Positions 42,613 through 50,559 of a DNA stretch of 64,000 nucleotides are shown here, one piece after another. Location of the stretch: assembly GCF_001426405.1 (NCBI RefSeq), contig NZ_LMEP01000023.1, positions 274,485 through 338,484 on the forward strand. Direction: 5' to 3'. Both the position numbers and the translations under genes were made by a program. Position 1 is the first letter of the stretch; every line of letters begins with the position of its first letter. The notes beneath the pieces are model-generated. The model was not told the origin of the DNA. It was given only the letters and a program-made list of their open reading frames with translations, and did not search any database. Origin of the DNA: Streptomyces sp. Root1304. GTDB lineage: Bacteria > Actinomycetota > Actinomycetes > Streptomycetales > Streptomycetaceae.

Positions 42613-43694
42613 ACCACCGTCCGCCCTCCCACGAACCGCAGCAGTGCGTCGGCCTCCTGCTCCAGCGCCGTCCGGTCGGCCGCGCCGAGCGGGCGGAACG
42701 GAGTCAGCCGGAGCGTTCCCGCGGCCAGGGACCACGTGCCGTGCACCCGCCCGTCCACCAGGAACGTGGGCAGCACCCTTGCCCGGCCCGGCATCACCCT
42801 CCGCCGGCCCTCGTCGCCGATGATCCGCGTGCGGTCGGCGTGACCGAGCAGGACGTTGTCGAAGGCGGGCAGCAGCCGTACGGGAGCGGGTGCCTCGGGA
42901 TCGGGCAGCTCGGCGTCGGCCAGATCGAACAGCTCCCCGCCGTCGGGACCGGCGTACCGGCGCAGTGCGGCCCCCATCCCCGAGACGACCTCACCCAGTC
43001 GGGTCAACCCGCACCAGGCCTGGACGTCCATCACCCCGGCCGGGCCGAACGCGGCCAGATAGCGGCGGATCAACCCCGCCGCGGCGTCCTTCGGAGAGGA
43101 CGGCGGGACCATGGGCCGCCCCAGCCAGACCTCGGCGGGCGTCACCGACACCGCCGACCGGTTGCCCCACGAACCCCAGGCTCCGGTCGGCACGTCGTGG
43201 ACGAGCGGGGTGCGCAGCTCCACCTCCCCGGCCAGGATCCGGCCGTCGCGGCCCGGATGGCGCTCCGCGAGCCGCCGGGCCAGCTCCTTCCGCGACAGCG
43301 TCCCTCCCGCGAACCACCCGAGCCCCTCGGCCACCAGGGCCGCCGGGTCCGGGTCCGTCCTGTTCCGGGTGAAGTGCGTCGAGCCCGCCGTACGGTCCAG
43401 CACGGGCTGGAGCAGGGGACGCAGCCGGCGGAAGTCCTCGGACGCCGTCAGGTGCTGGGTACTGCGGAGCAGACCGGAGCGGACCACCCGCCGCTCGTCG
43501 AGGAGCGCGGTGAGCCCGGACGGCGTGAAACCGTCGATCCTGCTCCACAGCCCGACGTACGGCCAGTTGGGCTCCTGCGCCTGTAGCGCGACCAGCCGCC
43601 CGATCACCTCCAGGGGCGTGCGACCGGTGCGCCCCAGCAGGAACTGTCGTTCCAGCAGGGCCCGGTTCAGGGCCCGGCCGGAGAGCGCGGTCAC
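42582..43694 (-). CDS. Winged-helix HTH_42 protein, AlkZ-like DNA glycosylase family
   Basis: A 370-residue HTH_42 protein. The family includes AlkZ, the Streptomyces glycosylase that removes bulky or cross-linked alkylpurines. The catalytic Q-x-Q motif is present (Q38 and Q40 in VALQAQEP), followed by NWPYVGLWSR. FTRNR and a run of winged-helix segments extend to FLVDGRVHGTWSL. Many actinobacterial members are not tested, so glycosylase activity is inferred from the motif. The GTG start overlaps the stop of the NADP oxidoreductase upstream, and the 3' end overlaps the convergent LysR gene by 31 bases. Confidence 0.83.
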   Translation of the reverse strand: MTALSGRALNRALLERQFLLGRTGRTPLEVIGRLVALQAQEPNWPYVGLWSRIDGFTPSGLTALLDERRVVRSGLLRSTQHLTASEDFRRLRPLLQPVLDRTAGSTHFTRNRTDPDPAALVAEGLGWFAGGTLSRKELARRLAERHPGRDGRILAGEVELRTPLVHDVPTGAWGSWGNRSAVSVTPAEVWLGRPMVPPSSPKDAAAGLIRRYLAAFGPAGVMDVQAWCGLTRLGEVVSGMGAALRRYAGPDGGELFDLADAELPDPEAPAPVRLLPAFDNVLLGHADRTRIIGDEGRRRVMPGRARVLPTFLVDGRVHGTWSLAAGTLRLTPFRPLGAADRTALEQEADALLRFVGGRTVVYGDIGGTTG

Positions 43695-44680
43695 GACAGC
43701 CGCACCGAGACGTTGCCCCGGTAGGCACCGTCGAGCAGTGAGAGGAACGCCTGCGGCACGTCCTCGATGCCCCCGTCGACCACGGTCTCCGGGTAGACGA
43801 AACGGCCCTCGCCCAGCCAGCGGCCGAAGTGCTCGCTCCAGGCCGCGACCTGCTCCGGCGTGTGGTGACAGGAGAACGGCAGCAGCTCGACGCCCCGGGC
43901 CTCCGCCTCTCCGCGGTCGGGCCGCGGGAAGCGCTGCGCCGCACCGCCCGGCTGACTCGACAGCGATCCGCACAGGGCGAACCGCGCTCCGGGCCGGGCC
44001 GCGCTCAGCGCGCCCCGGTACTGCTCGCCGCCGACCAGGTCGAAGAAGACCGTGATGCCGTCGGGCGCGAGTTCCGCGAGCCGGTCGGCCGTGGAACCGT
44101 CGTGGTAGTCGAACGCGGCGTCGTAGCCGAGCTCGTCCACCAGGTACGCGGCCTTCGCCGGGCTGCCCGCGCTGCCGATCACCCGTGCCGCGCCCAGGCA
44201 CCTCGCGATCTGCCCGGCCAGCGAGCCGACCCCGCCCGCCGCACCGGAGACGAAGACCACGTCACCCTCGCCGACGCACGCCACCTCGGCCATTCCGTAG
44301 TACGCGGTCGGGCCCTGCGCGAGGTGGTGGCCGGGGTCGGGGAAGAGACCGGGGTCGAGCCTGCGGTACGCGCCTGCCGGGCCCGCCGAGTACTCGCTCC
44401 ACCCGGTCATCGAATGGACCAGGTCCCCGGCCTCCAGGTGGGGGCTGTCGGACCGCACCACGGTCCCGATCGCCGCGAACCCCACCCGCTGCCCCGGCTG
44501 CCAGGCCGGGACCGGGAGGGTGCAGTCGGCCCGCATCAGCTCCAGGTAGGTCGCGGCGAGCCCGACGCGGTCGGTCCGCACCAGGACCTCGCCGTCGACC
44601 TCGGTCGTCGCGACGGTGAAGTCCTCGGGCGCGGGGGTGCCCGCGATCCGGGCGGTCAGCTGGATCTCACGGGTGATCAT
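43691..44680 (-). CDS. NADP-dependent zinc-free MDR oxidoreductase
   Basis: A 329-residue medium-chain reductase. The N-terminal GroES-like domain lacks the zinc cysteines. The Rossmann motif is GAAGGVGSLAGQIARCLG, followed by VFFDLVGGEQYRGAL. It fits the leukotriene B4 dehydrogenase/CurA/quinone reductase group that reduces enones or quinones with NADPH. It is divergent from a WYL regulator across a 92-base gap with TTCCGG repeats and is coupled by GTGA to the AlkZ-like gene. That pairing suggests a response to electrophilic or alkylating compounds. Confidence 0.85.
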   Translation of the reverse strand: MITREIQLTARIAGTPAPEDFTVATTEVDGEVLVRTDRVGLAATYLELMRADCTLPVPAWQPGQRVGFAAIGTVVRSDSPHLEAGDLVHSMTGWSEYSAGPAGAYRRLDPGLFPDPGHHLAQGPTAYYGMAEVACVGEGDVVFVSGAAGGVGSLAGQIARCLGAARVIGSAGSPAKAAYLVDELGYDAAFDYHDGSTADRLAELAPDGITVFFDLVGGEQYRGALSAARPGARFALCGSLSSQPGGAAQRFPRPDRGEAEARGVELLPFSCHHTPEQVAAWSEHFGRWLGEGRFVYPETVVDGGIEDVPQAFLSLLDGAYRGNVSVRLS

Positions 44681-44730
44681 GTGTCGGTCCTTGCCTCGGT
44701 TGCGTCCGTCGGGATCGACTCTAGGGAGGC

Positions 44731-44753
44731 TTCCGGTCAGTTTCCGGCCGGAA
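44731..44753. promoter_or_regulatory. TTCCGG repeat operator candidate between WYL regulator and oxidoreductase
   Basis: TTCCGGTCAG is followed by the perfect 12-bp palindrome TTCCGGCCGGAA at 44742-44753, giving three TTCCGG half-sites in 23 bases. Positioned 20 bases before the regulator start and about 50 from the divergent gene. Confidence 0.55.
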
Positions 44754-44772
44754 GTCCGGGCAGGATGTCGGC

Positions 44773-45723
44773 ATGGCGAACACCAGCTCACGGACCCTCG
44801 GACTGCTCTCGCTGCTGCAGACCCACCGGCACTGGTCGGGACCGGAACTGGCCGACCGGCTCGGGGTCTCCGAGCGGACGCTGCGGCGTGACGTCGAGCG
44901 GCTGCGCGAACTCGGCTATCCCGTCGGTGGCGCACGGGGCACCGACGGCGGCTACCAGCTCGCGCCCGGTGCCGTCCTGCCGCCGCTGCTGCTCGACGAC
45001 GAGGAGGCGGTCGCCCTCGCGGTGGGGGTCGGCGACGCGGCGCAGAGCGGGATCGCGGGGATGGAGGAGGCGTCGCTGCGGGCGCTCACCAAACTGGTGC
45101 GGGTCCTGCCGCCCCGGCTGAGGGCCAGGGTGGACGCCCTGCGGGCCGTGACCCTCTCCGCCCGCACGTCCGGGCCGGTCGTCGGCGCGGAGGTGCTCAC
45201 CGCCGTCGCCCAGGCCTGCCGCGACGAGGAGCGGCTGCGGTTCGGCTACACCGCCCGGGGTGCCGCACCCGCCGAGCGCGAGGTCGAACCGCACCGCGTC
45301 GTCGCCCTCGGCGGACGCTGGTACCTGGTCGCCTACGACCTGGGGCGGCACGACTGGCGCAGCTTCCGGCTCGACCGGCTGACCGGTCCGAGGGCGACCG
45401 GAGCGCGGTTCCGTCCCCGCGCGCTCCCGGCCGAGGACGCCGTGGCCTTCGTCCGGACCGCGAGCGGCGCCCCGGCTCCGTACACGGTCGAGGTCCTCGT
45501 CCACGGGCCCGCCGCCCGGGTACGGCAGGTCGTCGGCCACTGGGGCACGGTCGAGGAACTCGGTCAGGGGGACTGCCGGCTGACCATGACCTCGACGAGC
45601 CTCGACTGGCCGACGCAGGCGCTGGGGAACCTGGGCGCGGAGTTCGAGGTGCTGGGGCCGCCGGAGTTCGCCGCGCACGTACGGGAGTGGGGCGCGCGGT
45701 TCGTGCGGGGCGCGGGGGCCTGA
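44773..45723 (+). CDS. WYL-domain transcriptional regulator (YafY/DeoR-like)
   Basis: A 316-residue regulator. An N-terminal HTH_11 domain (WSGPELADRLGVSERTLRRDVERLRELG, landmark VSERTLRRDV) is joined to a WYL ligand-binding domain containing GGRWYLVAYDL, and a C-terminal WCX region completes it. The WYL domain is known for sensing DNA breaks or nucleic-acid ligands in PafBC and other proteins. That fits a neighbour related to DNA repair, but this is an inference. It probably regulates itself and the divergent oxidoreductase-AlkZ-like pair. ATG with AGGA upstream. Confidence 0.88.
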   Translation: MANTSSRTLGLLSLLQTHRHWSGPELADRLGVSERTLRRDVERLRELGYPVGGARGTDGGYQLAPGAVLPPLLLDDEEAVALAVGVGDAAQSGIAGMEEASLRALTKLVRVLPPRLRARVDALRAVTLSARTSGPVVGAEVLTAVAQACRDEERLRFGYTARGAAPAEREVEPHRVVALGGRWYLVAYDLGRHDWRSFRLDRLTGPRATGARFRPRALPAEDAVAFVRTASGAPAPYTVEVLVHGPAARVRQVVGHWGTVEELGQGDCRLTMTSTSLDWPTQALGNLGAEFEVLGPPEFAAHVREWGARFVRGAGA

Positions 45724-45824
45724 CCTCGCGCCCCGCACGAACCGAGGCCGCGCGGGCCCCGCCCCGACCTCGCCCGGCGGAAGGCGTCCGGTCCGCCCGC
45801 ACCCTCCCTCGCCCCGCCGCCGCG

Positions 45825-47525
45825 TCAGTCCGCCGAGCGGACCCATCCCACCGCCTCGACCCGCGCGCCGTCCGCCGGGCGGGCCTCGTCGAAGCGCACG
45901 CGCCCCTCCGCGTCCAGGAGCCGCATCCCGTCCACGTACACCCCTCGGCCGACGTACCGCCCGACCGTCGCGTACCGCAAGCGGAGCCGTACGGGAGGGG
46001 CGAGCGGCCTCGGCACCTCGGCCGTCAGCCGGTGCCAGACCCGCCCCGACCAGCCGCCGACCGCCCCGGACGGATGCGACTCCGGCTCCCCTCCCGGACG
46101 TACGGTCTCGAACGGCAGCGGCTCCCAGGTCGTCCCTCCGTCCCGGGACGCTTCCAGGAGGACGGCGTCGGCGCCCGGCACCGTGTCCCACCACAGCGCG
46201 CACTCCCAGCGCGCCGCGCCCGGCACCGGGGGCAGGGTGAGCGTCCCGGTGGCGCCGGGCGTCATGCCCGAGAACCAGGCCGTGCCGCCCCCGGCCGGTC
46301 GTACGGGGACGGCCCTGGCCAGGTGGTTCGCGGCGGCGACGCGGGGCGCGGAACCGGAACGCCAGGAACGCACCGGGTGCACGGAGTTGCCGAGGACGAC
46401 CAGGAACGTGTCGGTCGTCGGGTCGAGGACGAGACCGGTGCCGGTGAAGCCGGTGTGTCCGGCCGTCCGGGGCGTGGCCATCGCGCCCATGTACCAGTAC
46501 TGCTGGAGCTCGAAGCCGAGTCCGTGCGCGTCGCCGGGGAAGGCGGTGTTGAAGTCGGTGAACATCAGCTCCACGGAGGCGGGGGAGAGGATGCGGGCCG
46601 GGCCGTACGCCCCGCCGTTGAGGAGGGTGCGGGCGAGGACCGCGAGGTCCCAGGCGCGGGAGAAGATTCCGGCGTGGCCCGCGACCCCGCCCAGGGCGTA
46701 GGCGTTCTCGTCGTGGACCTCGCCCCACACCATGCCCCGGTCGAGACCGGACCACGGTGGCCGGGCGTCCTCGGTGGCGGCGATCTCCGGCCGCCACGAG
46801 AGCGGTGGTCCGAACCGAGTGCGGTGCATCCCGAGCGGAGCAGTGATCTCGTCGTGGAGCAGGGTGTCCAGACCGAGACCGGTGATCTCCTCCAGGATCA
46901 GCTGGAGCGAGATCAGGTTCAGGTCCGAGTAGAGGTACGTGGATCCCGGCGCGTGCACCGGCCTCTCGTCCCACAGCAGCCGCAGCTTCCCCTCCCGTGT
47001 CGGCTCCCGGTACAGCGGGATCTCGGGCCGGAGCCCGGAGGTGTGGGTGAGCAGCTGCCGGACCGTCACGTCCCGCTTCCCGCCGCCGCCGAACTCCGGC
47101 AGGCGGTCGGTGACCCTCTCCTCCAGGCCGAGCGCCCCCCGTTCGAGCTGCTGCACGGCGAGGAGGGAGGTGAAGAGCTTGGAGACCGACGCCAGATCGA
47201 AGACGGTGTCCTCGGTCACCGGGATCCGTCGCTCCGACGGCAGCTCGACACCGGTGTCGGTCCCCTCGTCGTACGCCGCGTACCGCACGGCCGAGCCGAT
47301 CGCCCGGTGCAGGGCGACGGTGCCGCCGCGCCCGGCGAGCAGGACGGCGCCCGCGTACCAGGGGTGGTCGGGGGAGGAGCCGAGATAGCGCTCGGCCTCC
47401 GCGACCAACAGGTCGAGGGGAGCGGACAGCAGCCCGGCCTCACGGGCGGACCCCCGCCGCAGCGTGGTCCGCCGAGGCTCGGCGCCGGCCCCGATCACCA
47501 CCCACCCCACCTCCTCCCACGACAT
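45825..47525 (-). CDS. Serine hydrolase, beta-lactamase class C/esterase fold with C-terminal beta domain
   Basis: A 566-residue protein. The beta-lactamase-type domain (about 35-370) has the SxxK motif S113-V-S-K116 (DLASVSKLF), the Tyr motif at Y199 (YLYSDLN) and HTGFTGTG as third motif. Residues about 385-566 form a beta-rich domain of galactose-binding or jelly-roll type (EASRDGGTTWEPLPF). It lacks a clear signal peptide. Esterase, D-peptidase or beta-N-acetylhexosaminidase-linked roles are possible; no substrate can be named. The ATG has GAAGG upstream; an in-frame GTG lies 12 bases earlier. It is divergent from the nitronate monooxygenase gene. Confidence 0.82.
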   Translation of the reverse strand: MSWEEVGWVVIGAGAEPRRTTLRRGSAREAGLLSAPLDLLVAEAERYLGSSPDHPWYAGAVLLAGRGGTVALHRAIGSAVRYAAYDEGTDTGVELPSERRIPVTEDTVFDLASVSKLFTSLLAVQQLERGALGLEERVTDRLPEFGGGGKRDVTVRQLLTHTSGLRPEIPLYREPTREGKLRLLWDERPVHAPGSTYLYSDLNLISLQLILEEITGLGLDTLLHDEITAPLGMHRTRFGPPLSWRPEIAATEDARPPWSGLDRGMVWGEVHDENAYALGGVAGHAGIFSRAWDLAVLARTLLNGGAYGPARILSPASVELMFTDFNTAFPGDAHGLGFELQQYWYMGAMATPRTAGHTGFTGTGLVLDPTTDTFLVVLGNSVHPVRSWRSGSAPRVAAANHLARAVPVRPAGGGTAWFSGMTPGATGTLTLPPVPGAARWECALWWDTVPGADAVLLEASRDGGTTWEPLPFETVRPGGEPESHPSGAVGGWSGRVWHRLTAEVPRPLAPPVRLRLRYATVGRYVGRGVYVDGMRLLDAEGRVRFDEARPADGARVEAVGWVRSAD

Positions 47526-47598
47526 GCCTTCCCCCACCCTCCCTCACTCCCTGCGCCCCCGGAACCGCGACAGGCGGGCGTGCCTCCTCCGCAAAGAA

Positions 47599-47615
47599 TC
47601 TGACGATGCATCAGA
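47599..47615. promoter_or_regulatory. Inverted repeat in promoter of nitronate monooxygenase operon
   Basis: TCTGACGATGCATCAGA has 7-base arms with one mismatch in a locally AT-rich stretch, 44 bases before the downstream start. It looks like a TetR-family operator; the regulator is not in the window. Confidence 0.55.
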
Positions 47616-47658
47616 AAACCTCTTCCCTCCGGCGCGCCACTGCGGCATCCTGCCGCCC

Positions 47659-48771
47659 ATGGAGACGGAGCTGAGTCGCACACTGGGGATCGAGCACGCC
47701 ATCTTCGGCTTCACGCCCTTCCCCGCGGTCGCCGCCGCACTCACCAGAGCGGGCGGGTTCGGAGTCCTCGGCGCGGTCCGCTACACCGCGCCCGAGGACC
47801 TCGCCCGCGACCTCGACTGGATGCAGGAGCACACCGACGGCCTGCCCTACGGCCTCGACGTCGTGATGCCCGCCAAGAAGGCCGTCGAAGGGGTCGGCGA
47901 GGCCGAGATCGAGGCGATGATCCCCGAGGAACACCGGGCTTTCGTCCGCGCCACCCTCGCCAAGCACGGCGTGCCCGAGCTCGCCGAGGGCGAGGCCTCC
48001 GGCTGGCGGATCACCGGCTGGATGGAGCAGGTCGCCCGCAACCAGCTCGACGTGGCCTTCGACTACCCGATCAAACTCCTCGCCAACGCCCTCGGCTCCC
48101 CGCCGCCGGACGTCGTCGCCCGCGCCCACGACCACGGCGTCCTCGTCGCCGCCCTGGCCGGCAGCGCACGCCACGCCCGGCACCACGCCGAGGCCGGGAT
48201 CGACGTCGTCGTCGCCCAGGGGTACGAGGCCGGCGGCCACACCGGCGAGATCGCCTCCATGGTCCTCACCCCCGAGGTCGTCGACGCCGTGTCCCCGCTG
48301 CCCGTGCTCGCCGCCGGCGGCATCGGCAGCGGCGAGCAGATCGCCGCCGGACTCGCCCTCGGCGCCCAGGGCGTGTGGCTGGGCTCGATCTGGCTCACCA
48401 CCACCGAGGCCGAGCTGCACTCCCGGGCCCTGACCACCAAGCTGCTCGCCGCCGGTTCCGGTGACACGGTCCGCTCCCGCGCGCTCACGGGCAAGCCCGC
48501 CCGCCAGCTCCGCACCGAGTGGACGGACGCCTGGGACGACCCGGCCGGCCCCGGCCCGCTGCCCATGCCGCTCCAGGGTCTCCTGGTCGCCGAGGCCGTC
48601 TCCCGTATCCAGCGGTACGAGGTCGAACCGCTCCTCGGTACCCCCGTCGGCCAGATCGTCGGCCGGATGAACTCCGAGCGCAGCGTCCAGCAGGTCGTGG
48701 ACGAGCTGACCCGGGGCTTCGAGAAGGCCGTCGACCGCATCAACCGGATCGCCGGACGGAGCGGGTCATGA
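47659..48771 (+). CDS. Nitronate monooxygenase (2-nitropropane dioxygenase family)
   Basis: A 370-residue FMN-binding TIM-barrel protein. Landmarks are the N-terminal FGFTPFPAVAAALTRAGGFGVLG, VVVAQGYEAGGHTGEIASMVL and VLAAGGIGSGEQIAAGLALGAQGVWLGS, which bind FMN phosphate. Members oxidise nitronates or act as enoyl reductases. This one is coupled by ATGA to an acyl-CoA synthetase, as often seen in actinobacterial acyl-CoA pathways. The ATG lacks an obvious ribosome-binding site. The upstream palindrome suggests TetR control. Confidence 0.87.
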   Translation: METELSRTLGIEHAIFGFTPFPAVAAALTRAGGFGVLGAVRYTAPEDLARDLDWMQEHTDGLPYGLDVVMPAKKAVEGVGEAEIEAMIPEEHRAFVRATLAKHGVPELAEGEASGWRITGWMEQVARNQLDVAFDYPIKLLANALGSPPPDVVARAHDHGVLVAALAGSARHARHHAEAGIDVVVAQGYEAGGHTGEIASMVLTPEVVDAVSPLPVLAAGGIGSGEQIAAGLALGAQGVWLGSIWLTTTEAELHSRALTTKLLAAGSGDTVRSRALTGKPARQLRTEWTDAWDDPAGPGPLPMPLQGLLVAEAVSRIQRYEVEPLLGTPVGQIVGRMNSERSVQQVVDELTRGFEKAVDRINRIAGRSGS

Positions 48772-50339
48772 GCGCGGGCACCGCGGCCGGGCGCCCGGCG
48801 CCCGGCGGGTTCTGGGCGCAGGCCGCCGCGGACCCCGGCCGTACGGTGCTGGTCGCTCCCGACGGCGAGGAATGGACCGCGGGCCGGCTGCACGCCGAGG
48901 CGAACCGGCTGGTCCACGGGCTGCGCGCCGCCGGTCTGCGACGCGGGGACGCCTTCGCCGTCGTCCTCCCCAACGGCCCCGAGTTCTTCACCGCCCACCT
49001 CGCCGCCACCCAGGCCGGGTTCTACCTGGTCCCCGTCAACCACCACTTCGTCGGTCCCGAGATCGCCTGGATCGTCGCCGACTCCGGCGCCAAGGCCCTG
49101 ATCGCCCACGAGCGGTTCGCCGAGACGGTGACCGTCGCCGCCGACGAGGCCGGGCTCGCCGCGGACCGCCGGTACGCCGTCGGTACGATCGCCGGTTTCC
49201 GCCCGTATGCGGAACTGCTCGAAGGGCAGGACGCCGGCCCGCCGGCCGAACGCACCCTCGGCTGGGTCATGAACTACACCTCCGGCACCACCGGCCGCCC
49301 CCGGGGCATCCGCCGCCCGCTCCCGGGGAAGCTCCCGGAGGAGACCCATCTCGGCGGATTCCTCGGCATCTTCGGCATCCGGCCGGGAGACGGCAACGTC
49401 CATCTGGTCTGCTCGCCGCTCTACCACACGGCCGTGCTCCAGTTCGCCGCCGCCGCCCTGCACATCGGGCACCCCCTCGTCCTGATGGACCGGTGGGCGC
49501 CGGAGGAGATGCTGCGGCTGATCGACCGGTACGACTGCACCCACACGCACATGGTCCCCACCCAGTTCCACCGCCTGCTCGCGCTCCCGCAGGAGGTACG
49601 GGAGCGGTACGACGTGTCGTCGATGCGCCATGCCATCCACGGCGCCGCGCCGTGCCCCGAGCACGTCAAGCGGGCGATGATCGACTGGTGGGGCCGGTGC
49701 GTCGAGGAGTACTACGCGGCCAGCGAGGGCGGCGGCGCCTTCGCCACCGCCGAGGAGTGGCTGAAGAAGCCCGGCACGGTCGGCCGGGCCTGGCCGATCA
49801 GCGAACTCGCGGTCTTCGACGACGAGGGCGTACGGCTGCCGCCGGGCGAACTCGGCACCGTCTACCTGAAGATGAACACCGGCGGCTTCCAGTACCACAA
49901 GGACGAGGCCAAGACGGCGAAGAACCGCATCGGCGACTTCTTCACCGTGGGGGACCTCGGAGTCCTCGACGAGGACGGCTACCTCTTCCTCCGCGACCGC
50001 AAGATCGACATGATCATCTCCGGTGGGGTCAACATCTACCCGGCCGAGATCGAGGCCGCGCTGCTCGCCCACCCCGCGGTCGCGGACGCCGCCGCCTTCG
50101 GCATTCCGCACGCCGACTGGGGCGAGGAGGTCAAGGCGGTCGTCGAGGCGGCCGAGGGGTACGAGCCCGGCCCCGCGCTCGCCGCCGGGATCCTGGCCCA
50201 CTGCGCGGACCGCCTCGCCGGCTTCAAGCGCCCCAAGTCGGTCGACTTCGTGGATCTGATGCCCCGCGACCCGAACGGCAAGCTGTACAAGCGACGCCTG
50301 CGCGACCCGTACTGGGAGGGCCACGAGCGTCCGCTGTAG
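48768..50339 (+). CDS. Acyl-CoA synthetase (AMP-forming, class I)
   Basis: A 523-residue adenylating enzyme that activates a carboxylic acid to its CoA thioester. The P-loop motif is NYTSGTTGRPRG, followed by the A5-like YYAASEGGG, the hinge GDLGVLDEDGYLFLRDRKIDMI and the catalytic lysine region PRDPNGKLYKRRLRD. The pattern is close to mycobacterial FadD3/FadD13 or FadD19-like enzymes. Start overlaps the preceding stop. A substrate cannot be assigned; lipid or sterol-derived acids are plausible given other acyl-CoA genes here. A 182-bp hairpin element begins 38 bases after its stop and may end the transcript. Confidence 0.9.
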   Translation: MSAGTAAGRPAPGGFWAQAAADPGRTVLVAPDGEEWTAGRLHAEANRLVHGLRAAGLRRGDAFAVVLPNGPEFFTAHLAATQAGFYLVPVNHHFVGPEIAWIVADSGAKALIAHERFAETVTVAADEAGLAADRRYAVGTIAGFRPYAELLEGQDAGPPAERTLGWVMNYTSGTTGRPRGIRRPLPGKLPEETHLGGFLGIFGIRPGDGNVHLVCSPLYHTAVLQFAAAALHIGHPLVLMDRWAPEEMLRLIDRYDCTHTHMVPTQFHRLLALPQEVRERYDVSSMRHAIHGAAPCPEHVKRAMIDWWGRCVEEYYAASEGGGAFATAEEWLKKPGTVGRAWPISELAVFDDEGVRLPPGELGTVYLKMNTGGFQYHKDEAKTAKNRIGDFFTVGDLGVLDEDGYLFLRDRKIDMIISGGVNIYPAEIEAALLAHPAVADAAAFGIPHADWGEEVKAVVEAAEGYEPGPALAAGILAHCADRLAGFKRPKSVDFVDLMPRDPNGKLYKRRLRDPYWEGHERPL

Positions 50340-50377
50340 CGCGCAGGTACCGGTGACGCGCACGCCGTCGCCTCCCG

Positions 50378-50559
50378 GCTAGGGCCTGTCGTCAAACTCC
50401 TGTCGTTGCCCGAAGGGCGGCCCCGCGGCGTCTGGTGCGTGCTCTCGGTGTGCCGGGTGGAAGCCCTCGTACTGGACCGTACTTGGGCTTTCGCCCGGTG
50501 CGGCGAGAGTGCGTGCCAGGCGTCGTGGGGCAGACGGGAGTTTGACGACAGGCCCTAGC
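50378..50559. mobile_element. 182-bp MITE-like hairpin element with 23-bp perfect terminal inverted repeats
   Basis: Ends 50378-50400 and 50537-50559 are perfect inverted repeats (GCTAGGGCC...). Inside, 50420-50472 pairs with 50479-50531 around the loop TGGACC. In the inner 47 positions I count 33 Watson-Crick pairs, 11 G-U pairs and 3 mismatches. All G-U pairs fall on the plus-strand RNA, where they hold; on the minus-strand RNA they would be A-C mismatches. A mini-hairpin GCCCGAAGGGC (50408-50418) bulges on one side. No transposase and no clear target duplication. A 21-nt block is repeated exactly at 33-53. Confidence 0.8.

Noticed and set aside
50378..50559. Insertion sequence or tRNA-like gene
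   Set aside because: No transposase frame fits in 182 bp, and the fold is a single long hairpin rather than a cloverleaf. Kept only as a MITE-like element.
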